Source: Hypsibius dujardini
Taxonomy: Eukaryota; Tardigrada; Eutardigrada; Parachela; Hypsibiidae
Reading direction: 5' to 3'
Assembly (NCBI GenBank): GCA_001579985.1
Contig: LRSR01001477.1
Span: forward strand, 1 to 31,539
DNA: 31,539 nucleotides
The notes beneath the pieces are model-generated. The model had not been told where the DNA came from, made no database searches, and worked only from the letters and a program-made list of their open reading frames with translations. Position numbers and translations under genes: made by a program. Below are positions 1 to 10,819 of the stretch, one piece after another; within the stretch, counting starts at the first letter, position 1; each line of letters opens with the position of its first letter.

Positions 1-86
1 TTTCTTCCAGTTTATTTCTCTAACGGTCTTTACTATCAGTCTAATAAACTTGTTAACTATCCAACTGACGGTTGGTAGACCTAACA
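1..86 (+). mobile_element. 3' end of an LTR (LTR retrotransposon fossil)
   Basis: The first 86 bases align without a net gap to the last 86 bases of the solo LTR at 12281-12600, at roughly four fifths identity, and both end in GGTTGGTAGACCTAACA. The window starts inside this copy. No primer-binding site or internal region is visible after it, so it is probably a second old solo LTR. Gypsy versus Bel/Pao cannot be decided from this much sequence. Confidence 0.65.
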
Positions 87-1045
87 TTAGACGGTAAGAT
101 TTGAAAAAGATTCGCATCCTTAGGTAGCGGTGCATGACAAAAAACATTTTCATTACCACAACATTAGATACAAGTGTTTGTAAGCGTTTAGCCAAGTTTC
201 CAATGCAGCTTTTTTAATTTAGACTTGAAATGTTGCTTGAACATGGGAGAGAAAATGAGTAATTAATACGTAGAACCTAGTGGGGGAAATCTTGGAGAAC
301 AGCGTAAAACCATAACCTCTCGTGGTGTAAACAAACGTGACATCATAGCATTTAGGCGCTTTCCCTTTTATCAACGCTTTGTATTCCTATTGATCCTGAC
401 ACATACAGTTTCGGAAAGTTTTTACCGTTACGGCTTTCTAGCAACTCTGTACATTTCCTGGCAAGAGTTCACATTGTCATGAATACTACCTTACCCGTGT
501 TGATCAAAAAGGGCATCCATGTTTTCCAGAACAGAGTGCACAAAATAGAAGAAAATCGAATATTTATATACGTTCACGTATTACAGAGCGAGAAGAAATC
601 GCACTGTTGTTGATACAGCAATTGAGGGGACGAAACAAATGCATGCAACGGGGTCCGTTTTTATTGCCCTAGGAGCCCAATCTTCCCAGTCGTTTTTCTT
701 ACTTTTTCGAAATGTGTTTTCTTATTACGACTTGATCATGGCAAAGATAAATATTCAAAGTACTTGTGGTACCAAACTGGTAAAACGCATTTTCAGACGC
801 CGGTATACGGCAAGTTCCCCTTAAGATGGACACTGATCAACGGTGTCCAAACATTATACTCGTACCAGCTAACGGATGTTCGAATAATGCATTCAGGATA
901 CTTGAATAACCAGCCAGACTAGTATTACGCCAGACTATTCGACTGCCAGATTGACCAAATGAGCGACAGCTAACCGAGCAGGTAGACCAATTGAACATAA
1001 TAAACGAGAGATAAGCACATAACCAACAGTTAGGCGTTAAAGAAG
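87..1045. other. Gene-free stretch
   Basis: Mixed AT-rich sequence. Short open frames occur but lack start context, splice sites or recognisable motifs. I see nothing supportable here. Confidence 0.5.
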
Positions 1046-1049
1046 AAGA

Positions 1050-1284
1050 AAATTGACAAGCAGTCAGACAAACAGACAGGCAGTTAAACCGACAGACAGA
1101 CCAACAGACAGACCAACAGACAGACGGACAAACAGACAGAAAGACAGACAGGCAGACAAACAGACAGACAAACAGACCGACCGACAGACAGACAGACAAA
1201 AAAACAGACAGGCAGACAAACAAACAGAAATACAGACCGACAAACAGACAGACAGAAACAAACAGACAGACAGACAAACAAACA

Positions 1285-1325
<41 letters not shown>

Positions 1326-1345
1326 TTGACCGACAAACAAAAGGC
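1050..1345. repeat. (CAGA)n tetranucleotide array
   Basis: This is a long, slightly degenerate CAGA/ACAG array with occasional A or G slips. Because the 4-base unit contains no stop in several frames, it creates long false open frames on both strands, reading SVCL repeats on the minus strand and TDRQ repeats on the plus. It resembles the arrays at 11900-12280 and 12605-12660 and, in the opposite orientation, 26590-26830. Confidence 0.95.
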
Positions 1346-1379
1346 AGACACAGACATTCTGTAACAAAAGTACGCACAA

Positions 1380-2285
1380 GACACACGCGCTAAATTTTAT
1401 AAACGTCATATATAAAATTGTACGGTACTCCATTGGTCGCTCTGAACACCGTGGGAATTCATCAATGCTTCGTTTTCCACCAAGGATGAATGTCCTTTTT
1501 ATTTTTTCGTCGTTCATCAGAAGATGTATGCCACTACAAAGTACACTCGCAAGCAATGCCCGTAACTGTCATCAGACAATGCCGTCCTTAACAATGTGCG
1601 GTTAGAGCATGCAAAATGACAAGAAATTAGGATAAAGTATACAGTGCGCTCGGTCCGACACAAATACTTCATCGACCCATGAACACCATGCGATGCTTTT
1701 CTGATGGGACATTATGCCGAACTTCATGAAAGCGCTGGGAGCTTGAGTCACTACAAGTCCCTAGATCAACACGCCAGATCACGACAGCCCTAGTGCAAGT
1801 CCTGCCGGTTGACCTGTCGCAGAATAACTATCATGCTCATAAAATTTGGGATGATACGCATCATATCAGAAACAACCGATAAGTTAATCGAATAGTGCAG
1901 CCAAGTCAAGGGCCCGTTGCGAACCTGGAAGCCTTATTTAAAACGACTCAGAAAATAACTCTCCACATTGCGTACAACGTATTTCCTGCAACCTTTTTTC
2001 TCGACGACTCTTTCAAAATTTCCCATCAGCAGCCAGTGTGGGTGTCTTCGCGGTGGTCCTATGTCAACTGCTTCTCGCATCTAAGCTTCCATTGGCACAG
2101 GAAGGACAGTAGTTTTCCCCCAGAAACCTGGGGTAAAAAAATCATGAGCCTGATCAAACAAAAAACAAGACACTCAACTCAAGTTCTGAGCTGGTGTCTC
2201 AATTCTTTCAAGCATTCTGTATTTGGGGTATCTTCCATTTTTGAGGCCTCACTCGCGGGACACTTTTAAAAAGTTAGGCAAAAAA
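1380..2285. other. Gene-free stretch
   Basis: No supportable gene. One open frame at 1895-2269 has a protein-like composition, but I see no motif, splice context or homologue for it. Confidence 0.4.
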
Positions 2286-2299
2286 TGAGGGCCCCAGGA

Positions 2300-2439
2300 C
2301 CCGACAGTACTGTTCTTATACAATAACTCCATAACTCCAACTCCATAAGGGTCCCCGGTACCCCTCGACCTGACAGTACTACAGTACTGTTCCTATACAG
2401 TAACTCCCTAACTCCAATTCTATGAGGGCCCCCGGTACC
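2300..2439. repeat. Two-copy tandem duplication, about 65-70 bp unit
   Basis: Copy one (about 2300-2362) and copy two (about 2369-2439) share CCNGACAGTACTGTTC, ATACARTAACTCC and the closing CCCCGGTACC. The second copy carries a small extra TACAG block. The copies differ at several bases, so the duplication is not recent. Confidence 0.8.
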
Positions 2440-2449
2440 TTGCGTCTGA

Positions 2450-3689
2450 TCTTGTATTAGCTTACGTACAATGTCTATAAAGTGTGTCATAACTAGCCAC
2501 TAGGTTTTTATATAAGCCTTGTGTCATCCCTCGCCAAGTCTCCACTAAACTACTTCTTTAGAAAATATGATAGATGAAAGGACTTTCAGAAACTTTTATC
2601 TGGCAGAGAGCTCCCTTTGCAACTTGAGCTTCATTTCTCTGAAAAGAAATAAGTTGAGTTTGGATGCAAAGTACCAGAGTTATTGTATGCGGTAGGGACA
2701 GTTTTTAAAAACATAAGAATTACAGGATATAGCTTGAATTTGATTGCAATCAGCTGGGAGTAAGAACCTCGTTTAAAAACGTCACGTAGGCACTTGCCCC
2801 ATGCTGCAATTTAACTATATGCACCGGATTGGCTTATTGTATAAGTATTGACCGAGGTTCAGTTCACTGTTCATACTATCAAAGCGATAGCGTTGTACCA
2901 GTTCCTGCTTTAAATAAAAACGTTTTTATATATTTTTGTCCTTTGCCGTTTACGTTCAGCCAAATCTCAAAGCTGTGCGCACTCTGAAAATGTCTACTCG
3001 CAATAGAATTTTTTTTTAAAAATTTGAAATTTTCTTGATTTTATCGTAGTTTAAATAAGATTCAAATCAATTACTATCAAGGAAAATATTTTTAAATATC
3101 AGGAAGCCAAGCTAACAGCACTGCTGTACCCAGACCGGAATACGGAAAATCCATTAACATATGGTATAGTAGCTTCTCACACAAATGTCTAAAAACATTA
3201 TTTCCGGCGTCAATCGATCGGAAACTAATTTTGTGATAGGTTACAGAGGGTAAATCACTCAATGGTATTTAAGTTTGTTAAAGTCCTGCGTGCATAATTT
3301 TACTTTGAATTTTTCAAAACATGCTCGATTTGAAACCCTTGCTTTTCTATCATGAGTTCAACATGTTTAAGCCATGATCGCAAAGCGTCATTAATCTTTC
3401 TTTGGTCTATATTCGATCGCACCGTTCGCATAATCCGTATAGAACCTGCTAATGCAGTGGCAGCGTGGCCAAACAATTTTCATTTAAACAGATTGTTCAC
3501 ACAAAATCCATGAAGTCCAAGTCAGGGCAATTGCCCATCAAGTGCTCTTTCGGAAAGAATTTTATTTCGGGAGTTTGAAACCACTCGTGATTCCGAAAGA
3601 GTGCGCTGAAACAATGGCATGATGGAAAACGACGTTGTTAATAAGCTATCTCGGAAATAATTTTTGAATGTCGTTCTTCAAAAGCCGTT
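2450..3689. other. Gene-free AT-rich stretch
   Basis: No supportable gene. The only structures seen are an AATAAA at about 2914 and a short imperfect inverted repeat (GTGCTCTTTCGGAA at 3542 against TTCCGAAAGAGTGC at 3591, 35-nt loop). Confidence 0.4.
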
Positions 3690-4320
3690 TTAAAAATGTT
3701 GGATGTAGTATTCACTGTTAGTTTTCTCTTCGGATTTAACGAAGCGGACTGAGAATTTTTTACGGGAACAACGCCGGCCACAAACGTGAAGCCTTAGATG
3801 AAATTTCTTCCGGATTTCAGTCCAACTTTCCGGACTCCGTTCTCTCCCAGTAAATCTGAATCCCGTGAACGTCAATCAGATACACCCAGGCCTCATCAAT
3901 AGTGACAGATTTTTTTTACTTATGGCCGTTGATGTAGCGCAGAAATCTCGGGCCTCAGTCCGGCCGTTGTGTAACCTGCTTGTTCAATATGGCATGAACA
4001 CAGCACTTTTTCCGCACCTGTTCTTCCAGTTCTGGTTAACCACGCGAGCTATAGTTGTAGCCGATACACCGTACTGTAAGGACGACGCAGAACGGCTCAT
4101 AGGTTTCGGTCTTGAAAGGTCCTTTTCAATAGCATTCACCAGACAAAGGAGTTCGGAGTTTCAGGGAGTCATGGGGTTTCACCGACGAGGGTACAGTGTC
4201 ACTTTCGGCTTCCTTGTTGATATTTTTTCTGGTGATATTGGACACCGCTTTCTCAGAAACAACGATATTTCTGACCGATGTCAAAATAGACTGCCTTAAA
4301 CCCAAATCTAGTTTACGCCC
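3690..4320 (-). pseudogene. Decayed mariner-type transposase
   Basis: Read on the minus strand, scattered frames give the core of a Tc1/mariner-superfamily transposase. A helix-turn-helix-like stretch with VSEKAVSNITRKNI is near 4250. The first catalytic-aspartate block with TIDEAWVYL is near 3890. It is followed by ERSPESWTEIRKKF, a GRRCSRK stretch, and FVKSEEKTNSEYYIQHF down to about 3690. The order matches the better-kept element at 7865-9102 (DEFW, PESRTKKWKQKFPK, GVS, FV, NSAFF). The frame changes at least three times and stops interrupt it. I find no second catalytic aspartate, nor terminal inverted repeats. It is an old, dead DNA transposon fragment, probably from a different mariner lineage than the one at 7865. 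Confidence 0.6.
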
Positions 4321-4622
4321 CCTCTTTGCATCCAAATGCAACAAGAAATGGAACACACATGTAAAACTGAGCGGAACACCTGTTGAGTTTATGAGATTAA
4401 GGATCAGATAAGGCGCCTCGTACAGATGTGAACATGAGTCACTGAGAACCATCAAGTAGTTTAACCACTGTAGCGTCAAAACATCCTTTAGCTCCACTTT
4501 TGAAAAAACAACCTTGCAATGAGCAGAATTCTTTCTCAGTAGTACTATACATATACTTCTGAATTTTTGCAAAAATAAAACGGGAAAGGCTACGAAACGT
4601 AATTTTGTTCAAATAAGCTTAT

Positions 4623-4628
4623 TTTATT
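4623..4628 (-). promoter_or_regulatory. Polyadenylation signal AATAAA
   Basis: AATAAA on the minus strand, downstream of the TGA of the candidate terminal exon at 4693-5060. Confidence 0.35.
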
Positions 4629-4692
4629 TAATAATAATGGAACTAAAAACTGAAATATTGCAGGCTTAACAACGGTATTCGGCAATAGAGGT

Positions 4693-5060
4693 TCATGTTT
4701 TACTGAAAAAGTTTGCCGTTAATTGTTTGTGTCTGTCAATTCCCAAATGCCAAATCAATGGGAATACTAAATTGTATTCCCAGAGTTCTGAGTCTTCCCC
4801 CCCCCCCGCAAAATCAGTGCTTAAGACATGTAAAATATTTTTCAAGGTTGTAAATATGTAGTTCGCTTTTTGTGAAATAAACTTCATGCATATCGGCGTG
4901 TGAGTGCCGTTCCGACCCCTGTAGACAGGTATATTGTGCTCTTTTGCCATGTGCTTTTGTACTGGTAGTTGTGAAAATTCTACGAGATATTTTTTCCAGT
5001 CGTTTCTATTCCAATAGTAGATTGTGCTGGACGCATCGAGGGCAGTTTGAAAGGTGGGCA
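4693..5060 (-). CDS. Candidate terminal exon of an unknown protein
   Basis: An open frame of about 121 codons on the minus strand follows a plausible acceptor (a C-rich tract then CACCAG, ending at 5061) and ends in TGA at 4693. An AATAAA on the same strand lies about 65 bases downstream (4623-4628), as expected for a last exon. The product is protein-like in composition, with YYWNRNDWKKYL near its start and HLGIDRHKQLTANFFSKT at the end, but I do not recognise the family. Entry would be in phase 1. Caution: the acceptor and first bases lie in a CCACC-rich repeat that recurs at 6340-6480, so this may instead be part of a repetitive element. No upstream exon was found. Confidence 0.35.
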
Positions 5061-5120
5061 CTGGTGGAGAATGGTGGGGGTGTAGGTGGGTGGGAATGGG
5101 AGAGCATGGGTGGTCAGAAA
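5050..5120 (-). repeat. CCACC-rich degenerate repeat, copy A
   Basis: G-rich on the plus strand (GGTGGG, GGTGGTC). Its complement contains CCACCAGTGCCCACCTTT, which recurs at 6468-6485. Confidence 0.55.
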
Positions 5121-6335
5121 ATATTACAACAACGGAATAAAAATAGTTATCGAGCAGTAAAATTCCGAAATCTACTCGAACGAAACAGAAATCCTAACTT
5201 GGGGAAAAAACTAAAAAATGATTCACCAGAATGACATTCCCAAAACTAAACAAACACGAAGCACTTCAAACTGCTTGGTTTCATTCGCAGAAGAAATCAA
5301 AATACTGCTTCGAAAATCTGCAAAAACAGTCAGCTCCGCCTCAAGTTATAGACCTTCATGACCGGCGACAGTTCGGCAGCTAAACCATTGGTGCTGATGT
5401 TGGCTGATTGAAGGCAGGTCTTTCGGCAATAGAAGTAGGTGTTAGCGTTGCGACCACAGGATACTCGTTTTCCTTGCGCTGCATCGTAATGGCTTCGGCT
5501 CAGTTTAACGACCAGAACAATGTCCGACTCCTTCTTGACCAGGCTACGTTCGTATTTGAGCGAAAATTTCGAAAATTTCGAAAAAAAAGAGGCGAAAATG
5601 TCGCCGTTTTCGCTTGATCAGTCTTGCAACCGTAGCAGTTTTTGGTGCGACCATCACAATGCCGAAGAAGGTAGGCCACCCATATATCCGGGCGGCGTAA
5701 AAAAAATAAAAATCCCAGATATCAGGCTCCTCCCATGTCCGGTTAGCATGAAGTGTGCGGAATTGCCTGCCTTTATGCTTCTGGGTTCAGTCAAATAGCA
5801 TGGAAGGAGTTTCCGTGTTTAACTATGCAGTCAAGGAAACCCGGTGCACTACACAGTACTCGTAAAGTTAACCAAGCAAAATTCGCAATTACACAATCCG
5901 TGGGAAGGATTGCTAGATCTGCGTTATAGTTAGAACAATAAGATGGGGAGAGTAAACTGACTTTTCCAGCAACTACATATCTTGTTTTATCGTCCCAGTG
6001 AGCAGTAAGAGCTTCAATTGTTTACAATACCTGCAAAAATGTATTGTATGCTTTTATCGCTGGACGTTTACTTAACATTAATTTATAAAAGTTTTGTACC
6101 TGGTCGAAAGTCCTTAAGGAAATACAGAGACATCTTTCAATGTTCACTGTGCTTAAACTCAATACTAGCTTATGCTTTAGCATAAAAAACCAAATCAAAT
6201 AGATATACGCACTCAACTAGATCGTCGTAAAAATCCTAATTTATTTATTGTGCTTCAAGTTTTGCCAGTCTTCCAGGCATTGCTGAATTACCGTCTAAAG
6301 GTCGCAAGTAGCTTCAGCTGAAAATGAATGGTAAA
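5121..6335. other. Gene-free stretch
   Basis: No supportable gene. Overlapping open frames around 5408-5798 contain a lysine/arginine/phenylalanine-rich run caused by the imperfect tandem CGAAAATTT at about 5560-5585. I found no family motif. Confidence 0.35.
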
Positions 6336-6339
6336 TTCC

Positions 6340-6485
6340 CGCGAGTCCATCCAGAGTCGCCCACGAGTACCCAACTACAAACCCTCCCACGAACCCACTA
6401 GTACTCACCCGCGAACTCACTAGCGCTCCCAAGCGCTCTCTCATTTCCACCAATCTACGCCCATCCACCAGTGCCCACCTTTTTT
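6340..6485 (+). repeat. CCACC-rich degenerate repeat, copy B
   Basis: C-rich degenerate minisatellite-like tract (CCCACGAGTACCC, CCCACGAACCCAC, CACCCGCGAACTCAC) ending in CCACCAGTGCCCACCTTT. The end matches the complement of 5050-5070, and the similarity continues weakly into AAACTG and CATCGAG. Confidence 0.6.
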
Positions 6486-6489
6486 AAAC

Positions 6490-7862
6490 TGTCTGCATCG
6501 AGAGAGGTATGACGTAAAACAAAAGTAAGAAATATAAATGTTTGTGTTCTTTTGCGCTATTAAAAATATCGGGGCGGAATACTACAGTGTATCCCCGCTC
6601 AAAACTTCCGATCCATCTAATTTTGTTTCTAAAATACGTATCATAAACGGAAAAAATATTAAAATGTTTAGCAACACCTTGGGCTTACTAGAAGTCTTCC
6701 GTGGTGAATTGAAGTCAGCCCAGAGTTCATGGCAAGCCTGCTGGGAGAGGGGGCAACGACGCGGTCGGCCCAAAGGGCAATCATTACCAAAAGTTTCGCT
6801 GGCCTGGCAATTATGCCGCCATTAAAAATTCTTGAGACATTATGTTTGCAAACATTTGAGACTTTTTTGACTTTTCTTTGTCCAATAGTTACGAGCATGG
6901 GTCAACACAAATCAGATACAGCTTATATAAATAAGCTTACGTACCTTAGGCTGCTTCAAATTCCAGATTGATTCAGAAATGGGCATAATTTCCTGTGCCC
7001 AGCGATTTTGATGATAAATAAAACTCTCAGGGCACCAGATGCTGCAGTTTAAGCTAGTCGAGTAACGGTCAGCTTACTCTGGCTTGATTTGGTCACTTAA
7101 TTGTTTCGTCGAATGCGTTTCGTACTGCTATCATTTGCGTCATTGAGTACCCCAGTCAATACACGTTTACGCTTATAAAAATTAAACAAATTAAAACATA
7201 TTTTTGACTAAACCTTACTTTAATAACTTGACTCGAGAAGCTTACAATTTTTCCAAATGATACTTTTGGAACTAGAAATACTAAGAGCTCTAACATAGAT
7301 TATCCGATAAAAAAGTCAATTAAGTGCAACTTGCTAGGCAAAGGACAGCAGCATAAAAAATTAGTAATCATATTTTTAACTCGTTTCACCTCCTTGTTAT
7401 AATTAGCATGCGGTTACTCGACGAGTAACACGGAGTATATGAAAAGCGTCTCAATCTAACAGTAAGGCGGTTTCTTGTACGGAAGGCTGCAAACCTTTAA
7501 TTATTTGCCGCAAATAAAAATGGAGGCCTGATTCGCCATTTAAATCACAAATTACTTTAGAGAGTTCAGTAGTGAACGGTTCTAATAAGCGTAATAGTGC
7601 CATAATGCAGTGGCAGTTTTATCGCAGTACAACAGAGCCAACAAATTTGTCGTCTCTTCCAAAACAAAATTCTATCCTCCACATCACTCCCACAAATCAC
7701 AAACGCACATGGCCTGTAATATAGAATTAGTTTTCCTCAACCAAAGCATCTATAGAAAATATATTTGTTATGAATAGACTGGGATTAATTTAAAAAAAGG
7801 CAACAAAGACTCACATGAAATAACACAATCGATTTATACGCATTACTAGAAAGCTCGCGGAC
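6490..7862. other. Gene-free AT-rich stretch
   Basis: No supportable gene. Short open frames around 6540-6970 lack motifs and splice context. Confidence 0.4.
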
Positions 7863-7864
7863 TA

Positions 7865-7898
7865 CAGGGGCCGGCAGCAAAGTTGGACCAGTTTGCGC
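7865..7898 (+). repeat. Mariner left terminal inverted repeat
   Basis: 34 bp starting CAGGGGCCGG. It pairs with 9069-9102 with two mismatches at positions 8 and 9. Confidence 0.92.
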
Positions 7899-7931
7899 AA
7901 ACGAGTTTTTCATCGTTGTGCGTATTTTATT

Positions 7932-8974
7932 CTATTTTTTCGAGTTTTCAATCTGAAAGCCCTTTACATCTAGCATCTGAATCACCCTTTCTTTCCAGGA
8001 TTTCATAACGTTACAACAAACGCGAAGTGGAAATCCCTTCCAGACCTGGCGCACTGCACATTGCAGACCATTTTTTAAAAATCCCGTTTGGACCGAAATC
8101 CATAGGACATAAGTCAGGGCTGTTGGCCATCCAATCCTCTCCCGATATATTTTACTTTTTTCGATTTGAGATAGGAGTAGACCGCAGGGGTCGTGTGACT
8201 GAAAGCACTATCAAAGTGGAGAATTACTTTGTGTTCCTCTCCCGGATAGAGTCTACAGACGTTTTTTTTGCTATTGGCTTCACGATATTGTTGAGGAAGA
8301 AGGCTGAATTGAATTTGCTGGTTGGTGGGACGAAGTAGATCCTCTTTGCACCGTGGTACGACACTCCTGCAGTGCACATCATCTTTTTGGGGAATTTCTG
8401 CTTCCACTTTTTGGTGCGACTTTCCGGAACTGGTTTTCCCCTTTTCCGGTAGTAACAGTCCCGGATTTTACCATAATCGTTTATAGACAACCAGAACTCA
8501 TCAAAAGACACCAAATACTTCCATCGATCACCCCCTAGAAGCTTGAGAAATTGAGATCCGCGGTCAAGACGCTGTTGCGCTTGTTTGTTTGATAGGGCAT
8601 GCGTTTTGGTCTTCTTCAGAAAGTCCGATAGCAGATTTTTGCTCAAAGCTCGACGAATGGTCCTTTCAGAGACATCGTACCGTTCAGCCATTTGGTCCAG
8701 GGTGGGAGGATTATTCACATTCGTCGTTGCGTCCAGTTCTCTGATGAGATCCTTGGTACGCTTGTACGGCAGGCACTGGGGACCGAGCTTTTTTGCTGGT
8801 TTGAAGATTCCTCACTTCTCCCGTTCAAATTCCGTGATAAAACGAATGACAGTAGACTTCGAAACCAAAAAGCCCAGGTCAAACAAAGCATCGACTATTT
8901 TTTTTATGAGATTGGCCGTTCTGATGGTGGGCTAAGAAGACGCCCCTCGCTTCAGAAAAAATGGGAGCAGGCAT
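7932..8974 (-). pseudogene. Mariner-like transposase, lightly broken
   Basis: The coding region reads from an ATG near 8974 to a TAG at 7932, about 345 residues, the usual mariner length. In order: a helix-turn-helix region with SKSTVIRFITEFERE; a second DNA-binding helix set with YDVSERTIRRALSKN; the first catalytic aspartate in VSFDEFWLSI; PESRTKKWKQKFPKK; the second aspartate in ILHFDSAFSHTT; WMANSPDLCPMDFGPNG with the third; and a C-terminal MKSWKERV tail. The longest intact piece is 8224-8718. An in-frame TGA lies in the N-terminal third. The frame slips near a run of T at 8261-8268, again just before DWMANSPD, once more near the C-terminus, and probably near the start. It should be catalytically dead but young. 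Confidence 0.85.
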
Positions 8975-9068
8975 GATTGATAGATTTTTCACACCGGCTG
9001 GCTTGGTTTTACTCAAAAACAATCTGAGATGGGTTGTTACAAAAGAAACCAATCAGTTGTTCGATGAC

Positions 9069-9102
9069 GCGCAAACTGGTCCAACTTTGCTGCTAGCCCC
9101 TG
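9069..9102 (-). repeat. Mariner right terminal inverted repeat
   Basis: Complement begins CAGGGGCTAG and matches the left repeat in 32 of 34 positions. Confidence 0.92.
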
Positions 9103-9104
9103 TA

Positions 9105-9474
9105 TTCTAATCAGCAAACATGGGAGACTTTGACGCTTCCATAAATTACGCTTACCTTGGCAGAGAGTTGAAATTATTTCGAGGAATATTGCCGCATAAG
9201 TTTTTATTTGAACAGAGTTAAGCACTTCACTCGAGATTAACACTAAATTAAGATGACCGAGAGCTCAATCGAGAAGCATATTACCGTTTAAGTGTGCCAT
9301 TAAAAGCGGAGGGTTAATTGCACTAACAGTTGCTAAAAGATCCCTTACAGTCGTATAATAATTTATGCTTTTGTGTATTGATACTCTTGACCACATCAAT
9401 TCCTTATTCATTTTAGAGAGCTCTAAACGGTTTCGTTAGTGCCACGATCAAAAGAATTTGACATCGCATTGCAG
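9105..9474. other. Short gene-free stretch, probably intronic
   Basis: No coding signal. It ends in the acceptor CATTGCAG of the fucosyltransferase exon. Confidence 0.4.
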
Positions 9475-10403
9475 AACGGATTTCTCGTGTTGGAAATTAC
9501 AGGATTAGACTCAGAGAAGATATTCCAATTATCAACAAAGATTTTTATGTGGCAAATGATGTAGTTGTTGAGAGCCTCGGCAACTGGATGTTCATGATAG
9601 GTTCCATCTTTGGTGTTGCACGAAGCAATGCGAGACGCCCAGCTCTTCTGGGGGTATATAAAAATGAAAAATTATTTGAGGGGTTTGATATCGAACGAAT
9701 ATACCGAGCTGAATTCATTGGCAACAGGACAAAGATCGAAGATATCCGACTCATTGAGCTGGGATCTGGAATATTCACCTGGTACATTGACAATCTTTCG
9801 ACTACTTTCGACAATCGGAACGTTCTTGTTCACGGATATCTCCAATCTTGGCTGTATTTTGACGAATTCCGAGAGGATATCCGGTCATTATTTACGTTTA
9901 AACTGGATATTTACAGTTCGTGTCTCAAATCATTTGCGAGCAATCTCAAGGCTCTAGTCCCCGGGTTGGTCGGTATGAAGAGTCAACCATATTTGGTTGG
10001 GGTTCACGTTCGGCGAGGAGACATGACAGATCCCAAGAATGTTCGCTTCGGGCACAAAGCTGCCACAGAGCAGTATCTTTTGCGCGCAGTCCTGCACCTT
10101 CAGCGAACTTACTCGTCCGTGATATTCGTTGTAATAAGCAAGGACGTTCCGTATTGCAAGAAACTGTATAAAGAATCCAATTTTCTTTTCGTTGAAGGCA
10201 ATACAGATGCGGAAGATATGGCGCTCCTGAGTCTAATGGACAATATAATTCTTAGCGTAGGAAGCTTTGGTTGGTGGGGCGCTTACCTCAGCGATGCCAA
10301 GGAGGTTTACTACTATCACGACTGGCCTATGAAAAACAGTTCACTAGAAATTTCTACCAACGTAGATGAATATTTCCTTCCTTTTTGGATTCCTATTGAA
10401 TAA
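9475..10403 (+). CDS. Alpha-1,2-fucosyltransferase (family GT11), catalytic last exon
   Basis: Members of this family move fucose from GDP-fucose onto galactose in the Golgi lumen as type II membrane proteins. The exon follows a good acceptor (CATTGCAG, ending 9474), enters in phase 1 and stays open for about 308 codons to TAA. The family motifs are in order: SLGNWMFM (9576-9600), matching the LGNQMF block; the GDP-fucose-binding HVRRGD at 10005-10022; FVVISKDVPYCKKLY near 10130-10170; and DMALLSLMDNIILSVGSFGWWGAYL (about 10217-10289), matching the DLALMSLC...SSFSWWGAWL block. The N-terminal membrane anchor is absent, so at least one upstream exon is missing; I could not place it, and the mariner element upstream may sit in the intervening intron. 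In LGNQMF the usual Q is W here. This type is strongly expanded in nematodes. Confidence 0.88.
10398..10403 (+). promoter_or_regulatory. AATAAA overlapping the stop codon
   Basis: The last codons GAA TAA plus the next A spell AATAAA. If used, the 3' untranslated region of the fucosyltransferase mRNA would be only about 10-30 bases long. I see no other AATAAA in the next 200 bases. Confidence 0.35.
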
Positions 10404-10600
10404 ACTTGTAGAATGTGCTTGAAAATGTAATTTGGACAATTTCAATTCACGTCATGCCCTACACATATTTCTTTAAATACTCTAGGGATCAAATTGAATT
10501 TATAAATTAACAAGTTCCTGATCGCTTTTGCACAATTTACTAGGACAATTCGCGACAGTTTACACAGAGTAGCACGGTATCTGTTCTCAAAAATATTAAT

Positions 10601-10817
10601 AAGAAATGGAAATAGTGGACAAAGACATGAAACAACAATGCAAAGACGGGAGGATGGAGCCGAGTCGCTCCTCTTGGCAGAGCCCAATTCATTTGGCACC
10701 AAGAAGACCTGATGCAAAACGTTAAATGAATTGGGCTCTGCCAAAGGGAGCGACTCGGCTCCATCCTTCGGTCTTCGCATCGCCGTTTCATGTTTTTGTC
10801 CACCATTTCAATTTCTT
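10601..10817. repeat. Fold-back inverted repeat, 94-bp arms
   Basis: Arms 10601-10694 and 10724-10817 pair across a 29-nt loop. Coordinates mirror exactly (sum 21418), so no net indel. They share GGATGGAGCCGAGTCGCTCC and TGGCAGAGCCCAATTCATTT. The outer halves are more diverged than the inner halves. It lies 200 bp past the fucosyltransferase stop and may be a small MITE. Confidence 0.88.
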
Positions 10818-10819
10818 TC

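Larger units (their letters stand above)
7863..9104 (-). mobile_element. Mariner-like DNA transposon with TIRs and TA target duplications
   Basis: The element runs from 7865 to 9102 (1238 bp). Its ends are 34-bp inverted repeats, CAGGGGC...GTTTGCGC at 7865-7898 and its complement at 9069-9102, differing at two positions. A TA dinucleotide flanks each end (7863-7864 and 9103-9104), the target-site duplication of Tc1/mariner elements. The transposase lies on the minus strand and fills most of the interior. The length, TA targets and single long reading region are typical of mariner. It sits 370 bp upstream of the fucosyltransferase exon, perhaps in one of that gene's introns. Confidence 0.92.

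Noticed and set aside
639-824. 61-codon plus-strand open frame with a true ATG and hydrophobic middle
   Set aside because: Too short, no splice or family evidence, and codon content looks random.
837-1556. A 239-codon minus-strand open frame rich in SVCLSVCL
   Set aside because: It is the translation of the CAGA array. A stop-free 4-base repeat gives open frames in several registers on both strands.
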